DNA of 64,000 bases from Chlorocebus sabaeus (Eukaryota > Chordata > Mammalia > Primates > Cercopithecidae): positions 14,792,500 through 14,856,499 of the forward strand of contig NC_132912.1 in assembly GCF_047675955.1 (NCBI RefSeq). Direction: 5' to 3'. This document shows, piece by piece, positions 24,041-34,719 of this stretch. The position numbers and the translations under genes are program-made. The notes below the pieces were generated by a model. It was given only the letters and a program-made list of their open reading frames with translations, did not search any database and had not been told where the DNA came from. The first letter of the stretch is position 1. Each line of letters begins with the position of its first letter.

Positions 24041-24071
24041 ACTTGATCTTAGCCAAAGGTCAAGAAGTGAT
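24041..24071 (-). pseudogene. U2 snRNA 5'-end pseudogene fragment
   Basis: Reads on the minus strand as the first ~32 nt of the spliceosomal U2 snRNA: ATCACTTCTTGACC, then TTTGGCTAAGATCAAGT. It differs from the known U2 start by a few transitions and one missing base. No U2 sequence beyond this is visible, so it is a dead, truncated copy. Confidence 0.7.
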
Positions 24072-24114
24072 TGATGCATCTACTTGCTTCAGCAAGATTG
24101 AAAAGAGCAAGTAG

Positions 24115-24425
24115 TCATTCCCCATTTAATAAATATTCATTGAGGGCCTCCTATATGTCAGGCTCCATCCTAGGCATTCACTATATTTGCAGCAGGACAC
24201 AAAATGGTCAAACATCCCTGCCTTCATGATGCTTACCTTACAGAAGGGGAAGATAGACAAAAAGCAAGTGAATTATATAATATGTGGATAGTGACAAGTG
24301 GTTTCAAAAACCAAAACACACGAGGAAGTAAGAGTTGAAGGAAAGGTTGCAGTTTTGCAGAAAGTGGTCAAGGAAGTGGTCACTGAAAACAAAGACCCGA
24401 CAGAAGGAGCTGTGATGACCAAAAA
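24115..24425 (-). mobile_element. L2 3' region, inverted
   Basis: AATAAATATTCATTGAGGGCC, TGCCTTCATGATGCTTACC and the following AGTGACAAGTG and GGTCAAGGAAG landmarks match the inverted L2 3' region. A plus-strand frame at 24298-24513 is antisense to it. Confidence 0.7.
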
Positions 24426-24427
24426 GT

Positions 24428-24897
24428 ACCATAAAGAGTTTGGGGACAAGGTGTTCACTGAAAGTCATCTACTACCCCCAGTAGCATTTTCCGTAATAAA
24501 AGGCCTCCCATGAACCCTCAAACTGTCTGCCTTGGCCGGGCGCGGTGGCTCACACCTGTAATCCTAGCACTTTTGGAGGCTGAGGTGGGTGGATCACTTA
24601 AGGTCAGGAGTTAGAGGCCAGCCTCACCAGCATGGCAAAACCTTGTCTCTACTGAAAATACAAAAATTAGCTGGGCATGGTGACACGCACCTGTAGTCCC
24701 ACCTACTCTGGAGGCTGAGGCAGGTGCCTTGCTGCAGGGGAAGGGGCAGAGGTTGCAGTGAGCTGAGATTGCCCCATTTCACTCCAGCCTAGGTGAAAGA
24801 AAGAAACTCCGTCTCAAAAACAAAACAAAACAAAACAAACAAAAAAACTGTCTGCCCTAAGGTTAAGGAAGTGGAAAGAAAGCAAACTTAGGATAAG
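24428..24897. repeat. Copy B of the duplication, split by an Alu
   Basis: The two halves (24428-24533 and 24845-24897) rejoin to match 23612-23757. Copy spacing is about 0.8 kb. Confidence 0.7.
24534..24844 (+). mobile_element. Alu element inside duplication copy B
   Basis: The left arm is intact. The right arm has replaced text near 24730 (GTGCCTTGCTGCAGG). An AAACTGTCTGCC target-site duplication flanks it, followed by an (AAAAC)n tail. Confidence 0.93.
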
Positions 24898-24950
24898 TTT
24901 CCCTTCTTTTTTTTCTCACCTTCCTATCTCAACGGTTTTCTGTTCATCTG

Positions 24951-25008
24951 TGGCCAAAGACTCAGAAAAATCTGTATGGTGGCCAAAGACTCAGAAAAAT
25001 CTGTATGG
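24951..25008. repeat. Exact 29-bp tandem duplication
   Basis: The unit beginning TGGCCAAAGACTCAG and ending TCTGTATGG occurs at 24951-24979 and again at 24980-25008 with no mismatch. Confidence 0.97.
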
Positions 25009-26263
25009 AAGATAAACAACTCTTGTGCAAAATTAGAGAGGTGTGTGACTGAGATAAATAGTGGGTTCTGATGGAAACTGCACTGTTGACTGTTCTCCCA
25101 CGACATGAAAGTAAAAGCAGACACTTTGTCTGAATTGTCAGAAAATGGGTCTCGTTTTGTCACCTCCTGAGATGCCCAGCAAGGAGATCTGAACACCAAG
25201 TGTCATGGACCTCCCCGCAGAGGGGCTGGCCTCGTGTGCACAGCAACAAGGAACTGCTCAGTGGAACCCCAGTCTCACTTCCCCATAGAAGTTACAAAAA
25301 TACCTATTTTTTTCCTCATTGCATCCATTTTTAGGTAAAGAATTTTAACTGTTTGGGGTTCGTTACTTCACACTTAAGAAATCTACAAACCACAGGAAAT
25401 GAAACTTGACTAAATGCAGATGACACAGACAGCCAACTCTGAAAATGTACTGGGCTCCCCTCAGTTCTAGATGACCTTTAGCAAAAAGAGGGTGTTCTGA
25501 TGAAACCCTTTGTAACCAACTGCCTCCAACTTACAGGATTCTCCCCTCATATGACCAAGCAGTGTAATCTTTGAGGCCCTGGGAGCACAGGTTGAGTGCA
25601 ACCTAAAAGAGAATAAGGATTCCACAAGGTCTTCTGGAATGGTGCACAAATTGGAAAGTTGTTTCAGCATTCAAAAAGACTTGGCCTGTTTCTAAAGCAA
25701 TGCATGGTTTGAAAGGAATGGCAATTGAAGCCAACATTTTTCAAACACATTTCACTTAAAAAAAAAATGGTCACTAGAAAGAATGTAACTTATTTTCAAA
25801 AAGAATTCTATCAAGGAAGCATGGTTGGCCCATTCATCCATCTCCCTGCCCGCAAAGGAATGAATGAATGAAGACAAGATGTGCCACCTCTGAAAGACTG
25901 TTAATCTCCCTCTCTCTATAAAAGTGCTACTATGTGATTTCTACTCATTTGATTACAAATGAAATTAGTAAGTGAAGGATCCGTAGTTTCCATATGTCAC
26001 CTATAAACCTGAGTCTTTGTGCTAAAATTGTTCAAATGTTCAATTGAATCTTATCCAATATTAATGCCTTTGCATATTGCATGTAGTATATATACATGGT
26101 GCTTAGCTTGTTCTGAGAGCCCATTTGGTGGAATAAGAAGAGAGTAAATGTAGCCTCATTCTAGAACTTTATTTCTAAAATGAAAAGGCAGAGCAATCCA
26201 TAGAAGGCTCTAGAAAGGAGCACATACCATGGAAAGGCAAAAAGGAAAGAGATGCTACCCAGG
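25009..26263. other. Unique sequence, no gene supported
   Basis: No repeat recognised over about 1.25 kb. Short minus-strand frames have no domains. Confidence 0.5.
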
Positions 26264-26639
26264 TCATGTGGTTTGGATTTGTGTCCTTCCCCAAATCTCA
26301 TGTCAAATTGTAACCCCCAATGTTGGAGGAGGGGCCTGGCAGGAGGTGACTGGATCATGTGAGTGGATTTTCCCCTGTTCTTATGATAGTGAGTTCTCAC
26401 TAGATCTGGTTGTTTAAAAGTATGTAGCACCTTCCTCTTCACCCTCTTCCTCCTTCTCCAGCCATGTAGGACCTGCCTACTTCCCCTTCACCTTCCGCCA
26501 TGATTGCAAGTTTCCCAAGGCCTCCCCAGTCATGTTTCCTGTACAGCCTGAAGAACTGTGTTCCAATTAAATCTCTTTTCTTTAAAAATTATCCCGTCTC
26601 AGGTAGCTCTTTACAGCAATGCAAGAAAGGACTAATTCA
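26264..26639 (+). mobile_element. MST-type MaLR LTR (solo)
   Basis: TGTGGTTTGGATTTGTGTCC, CCCCAATGTTGGAGGAGGGG and GATAGTGAGTTCTCACTAGA mark the 5' half. ATTAAATCTCTTTTCTTTAA and GGACTAATTCA mark the 3' end. Confidence 0.9.
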
Positions 26640-26648
26640 CCAGAGAAG

Positions 26649-27132
26649 TGTGATGGTTGATTCTCTGTGTCAAATTGACTGGGCTAAGGGGTGCCCAGAT
26701 TAAACGTTATTTCTGGATGTGTCCATGACAGTGTATCCAGATGAGATGAACATCTAAATCAGCAAACTCAGTGAAGCTGATCACCCTCCCCAGTGTAGGT
26801 GGGCATTACCCAATCTGTGGAGGGTCTGAATAGAACAAAAGGGGAAAGGGGAAGGAATTCACTCCTTCTGCTTTCTGTGTGACTGCTTGAGCTGGGACAT
26901 CAGTCTTCTCTGCCCTTGTTCTGGAACTGACACCATTGGCTCTCCTGGTTCTCAGGCCTTTGGACTTGGACTAGAATTTCACCAGTTGGGCTCTTGGATC
27001 TCCAGTCTATAGAGGGCATATCGTGGGACTTCTCAGCCTCCAAAATCATGTGAGCCAATTCCTCATAACAAATCTCCTTCTATATCTATGTCCCAGTGGT
27101 TCTGTTTCTCTGGAGAACTCTGACTAGTTCAG
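26649..27132 (+). mobile_element. MLT2-type ERVL LTR
   Basis: It starts TGTGATGGTTGATTCTCTGTG and continues GACTGGGCTAAGGGGTGCCC, CTTGAGCTGGGACATCAG, GTGGGACTTCTCAGCCTCC and TTCTGTTTCTCTGGAGAACTC. It abuts the MST LTR on its left. Confidence 0.85.
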
Positions 27133-27783
27133 GAAGAGAGTGATTTTGGTTTTGCAGCTGCTGAGATGAGAGGCACAAGCCCAGGTGAGAAAAGGTAAAC
27201 CAGCGACAGTCCCTGTCCTCAGCAATTTCAAATAACCGGCTCACCCTCAGAGAGTCATGTAGTGAGGCTTCAAATTGTGCCTTCTTGCTGACATGCAGTT
27301 CTCTCTGTCTGTGGCATTGTGGCCTTTCCCTCGTCATTATTAGTAAAGGATCTTTGTTTTAGTCTCTATTATCAGAACAGCATCCTGATCACATCATAGG
27401 AACTCTTAAATATGGAAAACTTTCCTCTGCAGGGTCTCCACCCAACGTATCACCATTACCTCATTCTTCCTTCTCCCTATGTGGAGTTACAAACATAGCC
27501 CAGGTTCAGTTTTTTTATATGTTCTTTATTTTTGCATTGAATATTATATAGAAGGGATTGCAAAGCATCTTTAAAAATGGCACCTTCGAATAAAGGACCT
27601 CACCTCACTTTTAAACAGACATAATCCCTGCTTTTGGGGAGCACACAGTCTAACGAAGTCTTCATTGACTGCTCCCATCATTTAGGGCCTTCTATGCTCA
27701 GGTGAAGGAAATGACCAGCCACACTGTGTAATTGCTGCTGGAGGCAATTCTCCCTACATCTGACCTCTGACCTGCCTTGGTTG
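27133..27783. other. Unique sequence, no gene supported
   Basis: Contains a short L2-like phrase near 27620-27660. No coding evidence. Confidence 0.45.
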
Positions 27784-28016
27784 TTTTTTTGTTTTGTTTT
27801 GTTTTTTGGTTTTTTTTTTTTTGAGACAGGGTCTCACTCTGTCACCCAGGCTGGAGTGCAGTGGCACAATCATGGCTCATTGCAGCTCCGACCACCTGGG
27901 CTCAAGTGATCCTCCCACATCAACCTCCCCAGTAACTGGGACCACAGGTATGTGCCACCACGCCCAGCTAATTTTTTTAATTTTTTTTTTTTTGTAGAGA
28001 CTGGGTCTCACCATGA
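27784..28016 (-). mobile_element. AluJ-like element, 5'-truncated, minus strand
   Basis: A (GTTTT)n and poly-T tail, then GAGACAGGGTCTCACTCTG. The match stops after GGGTCTCACCATG near 28016, so the start of the left arm is missing. Confidence 0.9.
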
Positions 28017-28223
28017 TGATCTCTGTCCTTCTTTACCTGTTTGTTGATGTTTAAAATCCCTTTCATAACCACCACATCTTTTCATTCCATAAGTAGATCT
28101 GAGGCTTAACATACCAATAGGCTGAAAGAGGGGACACAGTGCACCAAGGTATCTGTGCTTGAGTGCATGCCATTCTGATGATAGAGAAACTGGGAAGCGA
28201 AGGTGTAGAGGAAGGAACCCCAC

Positions 28224-28772
28224 TGTGATGGTTAATACTGAGTGTCAACTTGACTGGATTGAAGGATGCAAAGTATTGTTTCTGGGTGTGTTGGTGAGAG
28301 GGTTGCCAACAGAGATTAACGTTTGAGTCAGTGGATTAGGGGAGGCAGACCCACCCTCGGTCTGGGTGGGCACCATCTAGTCAGCTGCCAGCATGGCTAG
28401 AAGAAAAGCAGGAAGAAGAAAGTGGAAAGAACAGATTTGCAGAGTCTTCCAGTCTTCATCTTTCTCCCGTGCTGGATGCTTCCTGCCCTTGAACATTAGA
28501 CTCCAAGTTCTTCAGCTTTTGGACTCTTGGACCTACACCAGTGATTTGCCAGGGGCTCCCAGGCCTTCGGCCACAGACTGAAGGCTGCACTGTCAGCTTC
28601 CCTACTTTTGAGATTTTGAATTCGGACTGGCTTTCTTGCCCCTCAGCTTGCAGAAGGTCTATTGTGGGACTTCTCCTTGTGATCATGTCAGTCAATATTC
28701 CTTAATAAATTCCCCTTCATATATGCATCTATCCTATTAATTCTGTCCCTCTAGAGAACTCTGACTAATACA
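28224..28772 (+). mobile_element. MLT2A-type ERVL LTR (copy 1)
   Basis: A complete LTR from TGTGATGGTTAATACTGAGT to CTCTGACTAATACA. Near-matching five-base flanks (CCCAC, CTCAC) suggest a solo LTR. Same family as 45190 and 53469. Confidence 0.88.
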
Positions 28773-29329
28773 CTCACTGAGGAGGCTTGGAACATAGAAA
28801 GGGCAGGTATGATAAAAAGATAAACCTCATCTCCCTGCAGAACCTGCTCAGCACTTCTCTTGCTGAAATGGGGCACCCATTGACAATTCATCAAATTAAA
28901 AGGAACTTCTTATAAATGGGCTAATGTATCCACGAAGCTTGTATATCCACAAAATGACGAGGAAATGCAACCTGATCCCGGGAAAGGCATTGAGGTTCCA
29001 TCTTTCAATCACCTACTAAGAAAGGTCTCCAATGTACACAGACACAATTATCTGAGGGCAGAAGACAGTAACGATGGTGGTAAAGACAGAGCACACTCCT
29101 AACTGGTCTGTCATTGTCACATGGGTGGCTCCTACAAGTATTAATACAAATTATGGACCTCAGGATGAAGTGTTAGATGCCCAAGACTTAGATCATCAGT
29201 CACAAAATAATAATAATAATAATAAAAACAAATGAGCTGAACTCCAAGTAGGTATCACTTGGAATTCAATTTACAGTATTTGGGTTTTGCTTTATAAACA
29301 CCCTGGCTTACGTGTCCCCCTGCACACGT
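28773..29329. other. No gene; short (TAA)n tract
   Basis: Unique sequence with an AATAATAATAA tract near 29206-29225. Confidence 0.5.
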
Positions 29330-29600
29330 GAATTTCATCTCTATCCTTCAAGGCCCAGCTCTTATGGTGCATTCTCTTGAAAAACTTCCTGGATTCCTCC
29401 AGCTGCATTTCTTTCACCTCCTTAGTGCTCCCCGGCTCCCGACTCATGTCTCTGTTTCAGCATATGCTGTATCCCACCTTTTGTCCTAGCTCTCTGTGTT
29501 CATGTTTGAAAGGCTCCATTTGACTAAAGCTCTGTGAAGGCAAGACTTTCACAGTACCCTGTTTTCTCTAAAACTTACATTTTACTAGTTAAAGGCTGCC
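29330..29600 (+). mobile_element. L2 LINE 3' fragment
   Basis: ATCCTTCAAGGCCCAGCTCTT, AAAAACTTCCTGGATTCCTC and AAAGCTCTGTGAAGGCAAGA lie in L2 3' order. The terminus probably resumes at 30023 beyond a DNA transposon. Confidence 0.7.
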
Positions 29601-29704
29601 ATTTCTCTATAACTCACATTTTATTTGTCTAATGGCTGTATTTCTCACTTTCCATACATTCCAGGAGGCTGGAGTCATGTCTGTTGTATTTACCACGCTA
29701 AATA

Positions 29705-30022
29705 CGGTCATGTACCATGTAACAATGTTTTGGTTAACGGGAAACCACATATACAACCGTGGACCCGTAAGATTATACTACTGTATTTTTTGCTGTACCT
29801 CTTTTATGGTGAGATATGTTTAGATACACAAATACCACTGTGTTATCATTGCCTGCACTATCCAGTGTAATAACATGCTGTCCAGGTTTATAGCCTAAAA
29901 GCAGTGGGCAACACCATATAGCCTCAGTCTGTTGTAGGCTATACCGTCTGGGTTTGTGTAAGTGCCCTCTGTGATGGTCACACAATGACAAAATTGTCTA
30001 GTGACACATTTCTCAGAATGTA
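29705..30022 (-). mobile_element. Tigger-like (TcMar) DNA transposon, truncated
   Basis: Starts CGGTCATGTACCATGTAAC after a TA. The wording (GTTTAGATACACAAATACC, TTTCTCAGAATGTATCC) is the reverse complement of the 37788 copy. The far terminal repeat is missing. Strand is given relative to that copy. Confidence 0.75.
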
Positions 30023-30117
30023 TCCTCCTCCTCATTCTCAGATTCATGGCTATATAGCATAATTCCTATTACAATATCTAGCACATAGACATTCAATAAA
30101 AGTTTTTTGAGTGAATA
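30023..30117 (+). mobile_element. L2 3' terminus (continuation)
   Basis: ATATCTAGCACATAGACATTC followed by AATAAAAGTTTTTTGAGTG is an L2 end in the same orientation as 29330-29600. Confidence 0.6.
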
Positions 30118-31064
30118 TAGCATATATTCATACTTCTCAAATAATTTAGCAGACACAACTTATACCTAATAGGATTTTAAAGAATGGTTAATCAATATGG
30201 GAGATCTGGATAGAATGATCTAGAACTAGAAACACAAGTACACCCAAAGCAAGATGCAACGCAAATACACACATTTAGGAATAAATCCTGAATAAAGAGG
30301 AAGAGGAGCTCTATAGCAAACCCCAAAGTCAGTGGATCCAAGCATTTTAAAGAAATAAGGAGGAACTGCATTTTCTGCTTGAAATTTCCACTTAAACAAC
30401 AGCATTGTTCGATGTTTTTGAAGAAAGTAAAGTAATAAGCCTTCTATTCTTGTGTCAATACTCTAAAACCATACCAGTTGATCACAGAGAAATCGGGATT
30501 ACAAATGTCTACCTACATTTCATTTGTTCTTTTCTGCAGAAATTATTTTCAGGGAGATGTCCAGCTCCAAATGCATTTGCTGAGGGAAATCCTCACCACT
30601 TTGCTGAATCTCTAGTAACACACACTGAGGGCCTAAGGAACTGGGAACCCTAGCAGAATTTTCAGAATGGGATGTCTAATTTCTCATCCAGAGGTGTCAT
30701 GAAAGAACTCCATAAAGTCATCTCATTTCTTAGAAAGTCTTTAGTGAGTAGTGATGCCTTCCCACCATGTGTGAACAAATGTTCACAAAATGTAGTAGGC
30801 ACTATGCCAAGAGAGCAAATAAAAGCATTTATAACAGCAGCTGGGAAATTCAAAGCCTTTGCGTTGGCTGAATTTGCATTGATGCAGCCAAGACCATCCT
30901 CCCAACCTTATTCTGTAGCCGAGAAGTGAAAGATCAAGGGCAAATGTGCAAAAGTGGTGCTCAGAGTCATTTTCAAAGGTATGATATGTAAACTCCACCA
31001 CTGCCCCTACTATGCCCCTCTTATGAAAGTAGGCTTTCAAACTCCAATCTTCATTACAAGTATC
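30118..31064. other. Unique sequence, no gene supported
   Basis: Frames at 30405-31040 overlap on both strands with no domain or splice pattern. Confidence 0.5.
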
Positions 31065-31065
31065 A

Positions 31066-31260
31066 TCAACCCCAAGGGGCCTTCTTTGATCCTGCTTCCC
31101 AATGCAAATTGAATTGCTCCTTCCTCGGTGCTCCCAGCAGCACTTTGATTATATAGATATTTTCACATTATTTATCATATTGCAAATATAATTTGTTGTC
31201 TTGAGGGCAAGTGCCATGTCATATTCTTTTTTATATCCCAGAAATTTAAAATAGGCATAG
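31066..31260 (+). mobile_element. L2 LINE 3' fragment
   Basis: GGGGCCTTCTTTGATCCTGC, TGCTCCCAGCAGCACTTTGA and TTGAGGGCAAGTGCCATG follow the L2 3' sequence. Confidence 0.72.
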
Positions 31261-31339
31261 TGTTGGCCTATGCCAAACCTACCCCACCTATACCCCCACT
31301 ACAGACAGGAAGAGAGTGCCTTGCTCATAATGGACATCA

Positions 31340-32045
31340 GGGGTCACTTAACAAAAATTTACTGAATTACTACTATGTGCCAGGCACTGTCCAAGGTACT
31401 AGGGATGCCATTAAACAAGACTATTAATGTCCTTGCTCTCTAAGAGACAATATTGCAATAAACCACAGATTAACAGAAAGATTATTTTGGATCGTATATT
31501 AGGCCATTCTCATTCTGCTATAAAGAACTGCAAGAGACTGGCTAATTTATAAAGAAAAGAGGTTGAATTGACTCACAGTTCTGCAGGGCTAAGGAGGCGT
31601 CAGAAACTTACAATCATGGCGGAAGCGGAAGCAAACACGTCCTTCTTCACATGACAGCAGCAAGGAGAAATGCAGAGTGAAGGGGGAGCAGCCCCTTATA
31701 AAGCCATCAGATCTCGTGAGAACTCACTATCATGAGAACAGCGTGAGGGTAACTGCCCCCATGATTAAATTACCTCCCACTGCGTCCCTCCCACAGCACA
31801 CGGGGATTATGGGAACTGCAATCCAAGGTGAGATTTGGGTGGGGACACAGAGCCAAACCATATCAGATTGGAATGAGCATCATGAAAAAAAAAATGTGTA
31901 ATGGGATGAAGAGTGATTTGGAAGAATGCCAAGATGGTTGGGAAAGTTTTCTCTGGGACAGGATGTTTGAACTGAGCCATCTGTACAAGGATCTGCAAGG
32001 GGAGGGTGTTCCAGGAAGAGGCACTAAATTAAAGCAATGTTGGTA
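31340..32045 (-). mobile_element. L2 3' region, inverted, split by a THE1 LTR
   Basis: Left part: TACTACTATGTGCCAGGCAC and ACTAGGGATGCC. Right part (31866-32045): TTTGAACTGAGCCATCTG and GGTGTTCCAGGAAGAGG. The two parts are collinear with inverted L2. Confidence 0.7.
31497..31864 (-). mobile_element. THE1-type MaLR LTR (solo)
   Basis: Inverted landmarks: GAACTCACTATCATGAGAAC, ACACGGGGATTATGGGAAC and TGGGGACACAGAGCCAAACC. It ends at CATATCA. Confidence 0.9.
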
Positions 32046-32936
32046 ATTGATGGGGGTACAGGGAGCCTGGGAGGGGCTGGGTGTAGAGGGAAAGGGTGGA
32101 GTTGATTAATTGCTCATTCTGTCTCCTTCATCTATACCAGAGTAGGATGCTACTTTTCCTCTCACTTTGCATACTCTTTTCATTACCACTTCCAATTTCT
32201 TAACTCTTTTCCCTAATTTCCATTAAATTATAAGAACATGAGCCTTTGCCAGCAGGAAACACATCTGGAGCCATCTTCTAACACCGAATCACATAAAACA
32301 CCAAACTAAAACTAAAAGCCGTTGGTAAATAGAGGCTGAGAGTATTAAGATTTAGCTTTCATTATTATTAGGTCCATTCAGCTAATGTTTATTTTATGAC
32401 GATTACATCTCATTATCATTACAGATCTTAGTCACAAACCAAGTTATAAATTCACTCGTCATTTATTTCTTTCCACATTAGCTCCTAGGGAGTCCTATTG
32501 TGGCATAAATCACTTCAGCAAAGCTGTGTACTTGACCACTCACAAACATAAAAATCCCCCAACAAACTTATCTAAATAATGTTTCCCAAGAAAATCATAA
32601 ATATTTCAGTAAATAACGATACTTCTTAGTTTAGCATTACTGAATTTGAAATTTTTTCATCATTATCATCATCTACTTCTTTGTAACTGTTTGTTCATCA
32701 AGAACTGTAATCAATAAAAGAAAGAAGACAAAGAAGAGAACGAGCTATTTTCTGCATCACAACCAGATTGTCCAGATGTCGTGCCTGGAATACATCACAC
32801 GTGACATTTCTAGTCATGTCTCCAGTCATTTGGAACATACAGGTTTTCCTTTGCAATCTGCAAAGCTTTAGGATGCTCCAAGCACTTCTGTCAGCAATAG
32901 CAGCCTGGAAAAGGAATCATACAGAATGTACTCTAC
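32046..32936. other. Unique AT-rich sequence flanking the candidate exon
   Basis: No repeat recognised. If the exon at 32937 is real, this is intron downstream of it. The 32330-32530 part is AT-rich with ATTA-type motifs. Confidence 0.5.
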
Positions 32937-32994
32937 CTGATGTCATCTTCTGCTCCAGCTCGAGGCACTTACGTTCTTCTTGAAATTCTTCTTC
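32937..32994 (-). CDS. Candidate internal coding exon, unknown gene
   Basis: On the minus strand a pyrimidine-rich tract (TTTTACTTTCTCCCTGC and following) and GCGCTTAG lead into a 58-nt block ending CAG, followed by GTAGAGT. Only one frame is fully open, reading EEEFQEERKCLELEQKMTS plus one base. That is a charged, heptad-compatible, coiled-coil-like peptide. The exon would start in phase 0 and end in phase 1. The other two frames hit stops. The surrounding DNA is unique and free of repeats. An internal GTAAGT at 32972 could act as an alternative donor. I do not recognise the protein and saw no partner exon in the window. A chance match is possible. Confidence 0.5.
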
Positions 32995-33321
32995 CTAAGC
33001 GCCCATAGAACAGAAAAGCAGGGAGAAAGTAAAAATAATTCATTAATGTAAGGCAATATTTTTTACAAGCCTGCTAATTAATACGAGATCAACACCTGAA
33101 AAACTTAAACCATGCCTTAAAGAACTGAGGTTTTGGACAAGCTACTACAAATCAACAATAAATGCCAAGTAGAGTAACTACAGGAGCGTTGGGCGTCACA
33201 ACTCCAAGGTGCTTTTCACATGGTAGTGTCTATGCACGTTGTCCCTGGAGTGGTAAAACCCAGGGGCCCACTGTGACTAATACATTTGAAGGCACCCGAG
33301 ACTTAGAAATGATGGTGACGG
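32995..33321. other. Unique sequence upstream of the candidate exon
   Basis: Contains the putative polypyrimidine tract (minus strand, about 32997-33035). Nothing else recognised. Confidence 0.5.
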
Positions 33322-33649
33322 TTTTCTGTTTGTTTGTTTGTTTTTTGAGGTGGAGTCTCGCTCTGTCGCCAAACTGGAGTGCAGTGGCGCGATCTCGGCT
33401 CACTGCAACCTCCAACTCCCTGGTTCAAGTGATTCTCCTGCCTCAGCCTTCTGAATAGCTAGGATTACAGGCACGCACCACCACGTCTGGCTAATTTCTT
33501 TTCTTTTCTTTTTTTTTTTTTTTGTATTTTCAGTAGAGATGCGGTTTTACCACGTTGGCCAGCATGGTCTCGATCTCCTGACCTCATGATCTGCCTGCCT
33601 TGGCCTCCCAAAGTGCTAGGGTTGCAGGCGTAAGCCACCACGCCAGGCC
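33322..33649 (-). mobile_element. Alu element, minus strand
   Basis: A (GTTT)n-form tail, GAGTCTCGCTCTGTCGCC, ending CACGCCAGGCC. The middle A-rich linker has expanded to a TTTTC/poly-T run near 33497-33522. Confidence 0.94.
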
Positions 33650-34390
33650 AGGTTTTTCATAAAATAGAAATGCCACCAGCATGGTTGAACAAAGAGAATT
33701 ATGTTTTGTTTTTCATTGTTCGAGGAACTGATTTCATGTACTTCTGAAAGTTCCCTCATTATTCACAGTTCTATTTCTATCTCTAAGAAGGTAGGTGTAC
33801 ACATTCTTCTCTGAGTCCCGGTATGATACTCTTTAATGACAACGGTTGTCACTGCTGTAACACTGATAACAGTAGACCCCATTAGAAATGAGAAGATAAA
33901 TTAAGAGGAATATCTAAATAATCCTTTTCTAATTTTGCTTGCAAGATGAGTTTATGCCAATTAATTTATTTGTTTTTCTGTTCATTAAACAAATATTTGT
34001 TGAGTGTCTGCTATGGGCTATTTCTGTGGGATCTTAACCTTTAGGCAGGATACTTTCTAACATCCCTTGAATTATACTGCAGGAAGTTACCTACTCAGCT
34101 TCCTTCCTAGCCTGGCAGGAAGGCTACGTGCTTACTTTGTTCTTTCTAAGAATTTAGCCCAATAGAATATATGCTAGACCATAGTAAAGTATATGGGTGT
34201 AGGGTTCCATAAATAAAAACTGGGGCTATTCTATAACTAGAATGAAAAAGTGGAATTCAAAAACTGATATTATTCATTATAGGGATACTCTCTCAAATTT
34301 TTCCTAACTTTGCCAGTTCTCAGTAATATCTCATCTGGATTAGAACCCACCAGATGCTAGGGCTCAGTTAGTAAGATAAAGAAAGGTCCA
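33650..34390. other. No gene; short inverted L2 trace
   Basis: ATTAAACAAATATTTGTTGAG near 33985 is a short inverted L2 3' trace. The rest is unassigned. Confidence 0.5.
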
Positions 34391-34702
34391 GGCTAGGTGC
34401 GGTGCCTCACGCCTGTAATCCTAGCACTTTGGGAGGCTGAGGCAGGCAGATTGCCTGAGCTCAGGAGTTCAAGACCAGCCTGGGCCACATGGCAAAACCC
34501 CACCTCTACAAAAAATACAAAAAAAACTTAGCCAGGTGTGGTTTTGCCTGCCTGTAATCCCAGCTACTTGGGAGGCTGTGGCAGGAGAATCACTTGAGCC
34601 TGGGAGGTGGAGGTTGCAGTGAGCTGAGATTGCACCACTGTACTCCAGCCTGGGCGACAGGGCGACAGAGTGAGACTCTGTCAAAAAAAAAAAAAAAAAA
34701 AA
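34391..34702 (+). mobile_element. Alu element sharing its target with an L1
   Basis: A full-length Alu ending in a poly-A run. It is preceded by AAAGAAAGGTCC (34378-34389) and followed by AAAGAAATGTCC (34708-34719). Confidence 0.94.
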
Positions 34703-34719
34703 GGAAGAAAGAAATGTCC

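Noticed and set aside
24298..24513. A lysine/glutamate-rich 71-codon plus ORF
   Set aside because: Lies largely antisense to an L2 3' fragment. Composition follows the repeat.
27158..27184. A 27-nt plus-strand microexon-like block between TTTTGCAG and GTGAGA
   Set aside because: Too short to be convincing, opposite in strand to the candidate exon, and such acceptor-donor pairs occur often by chance.
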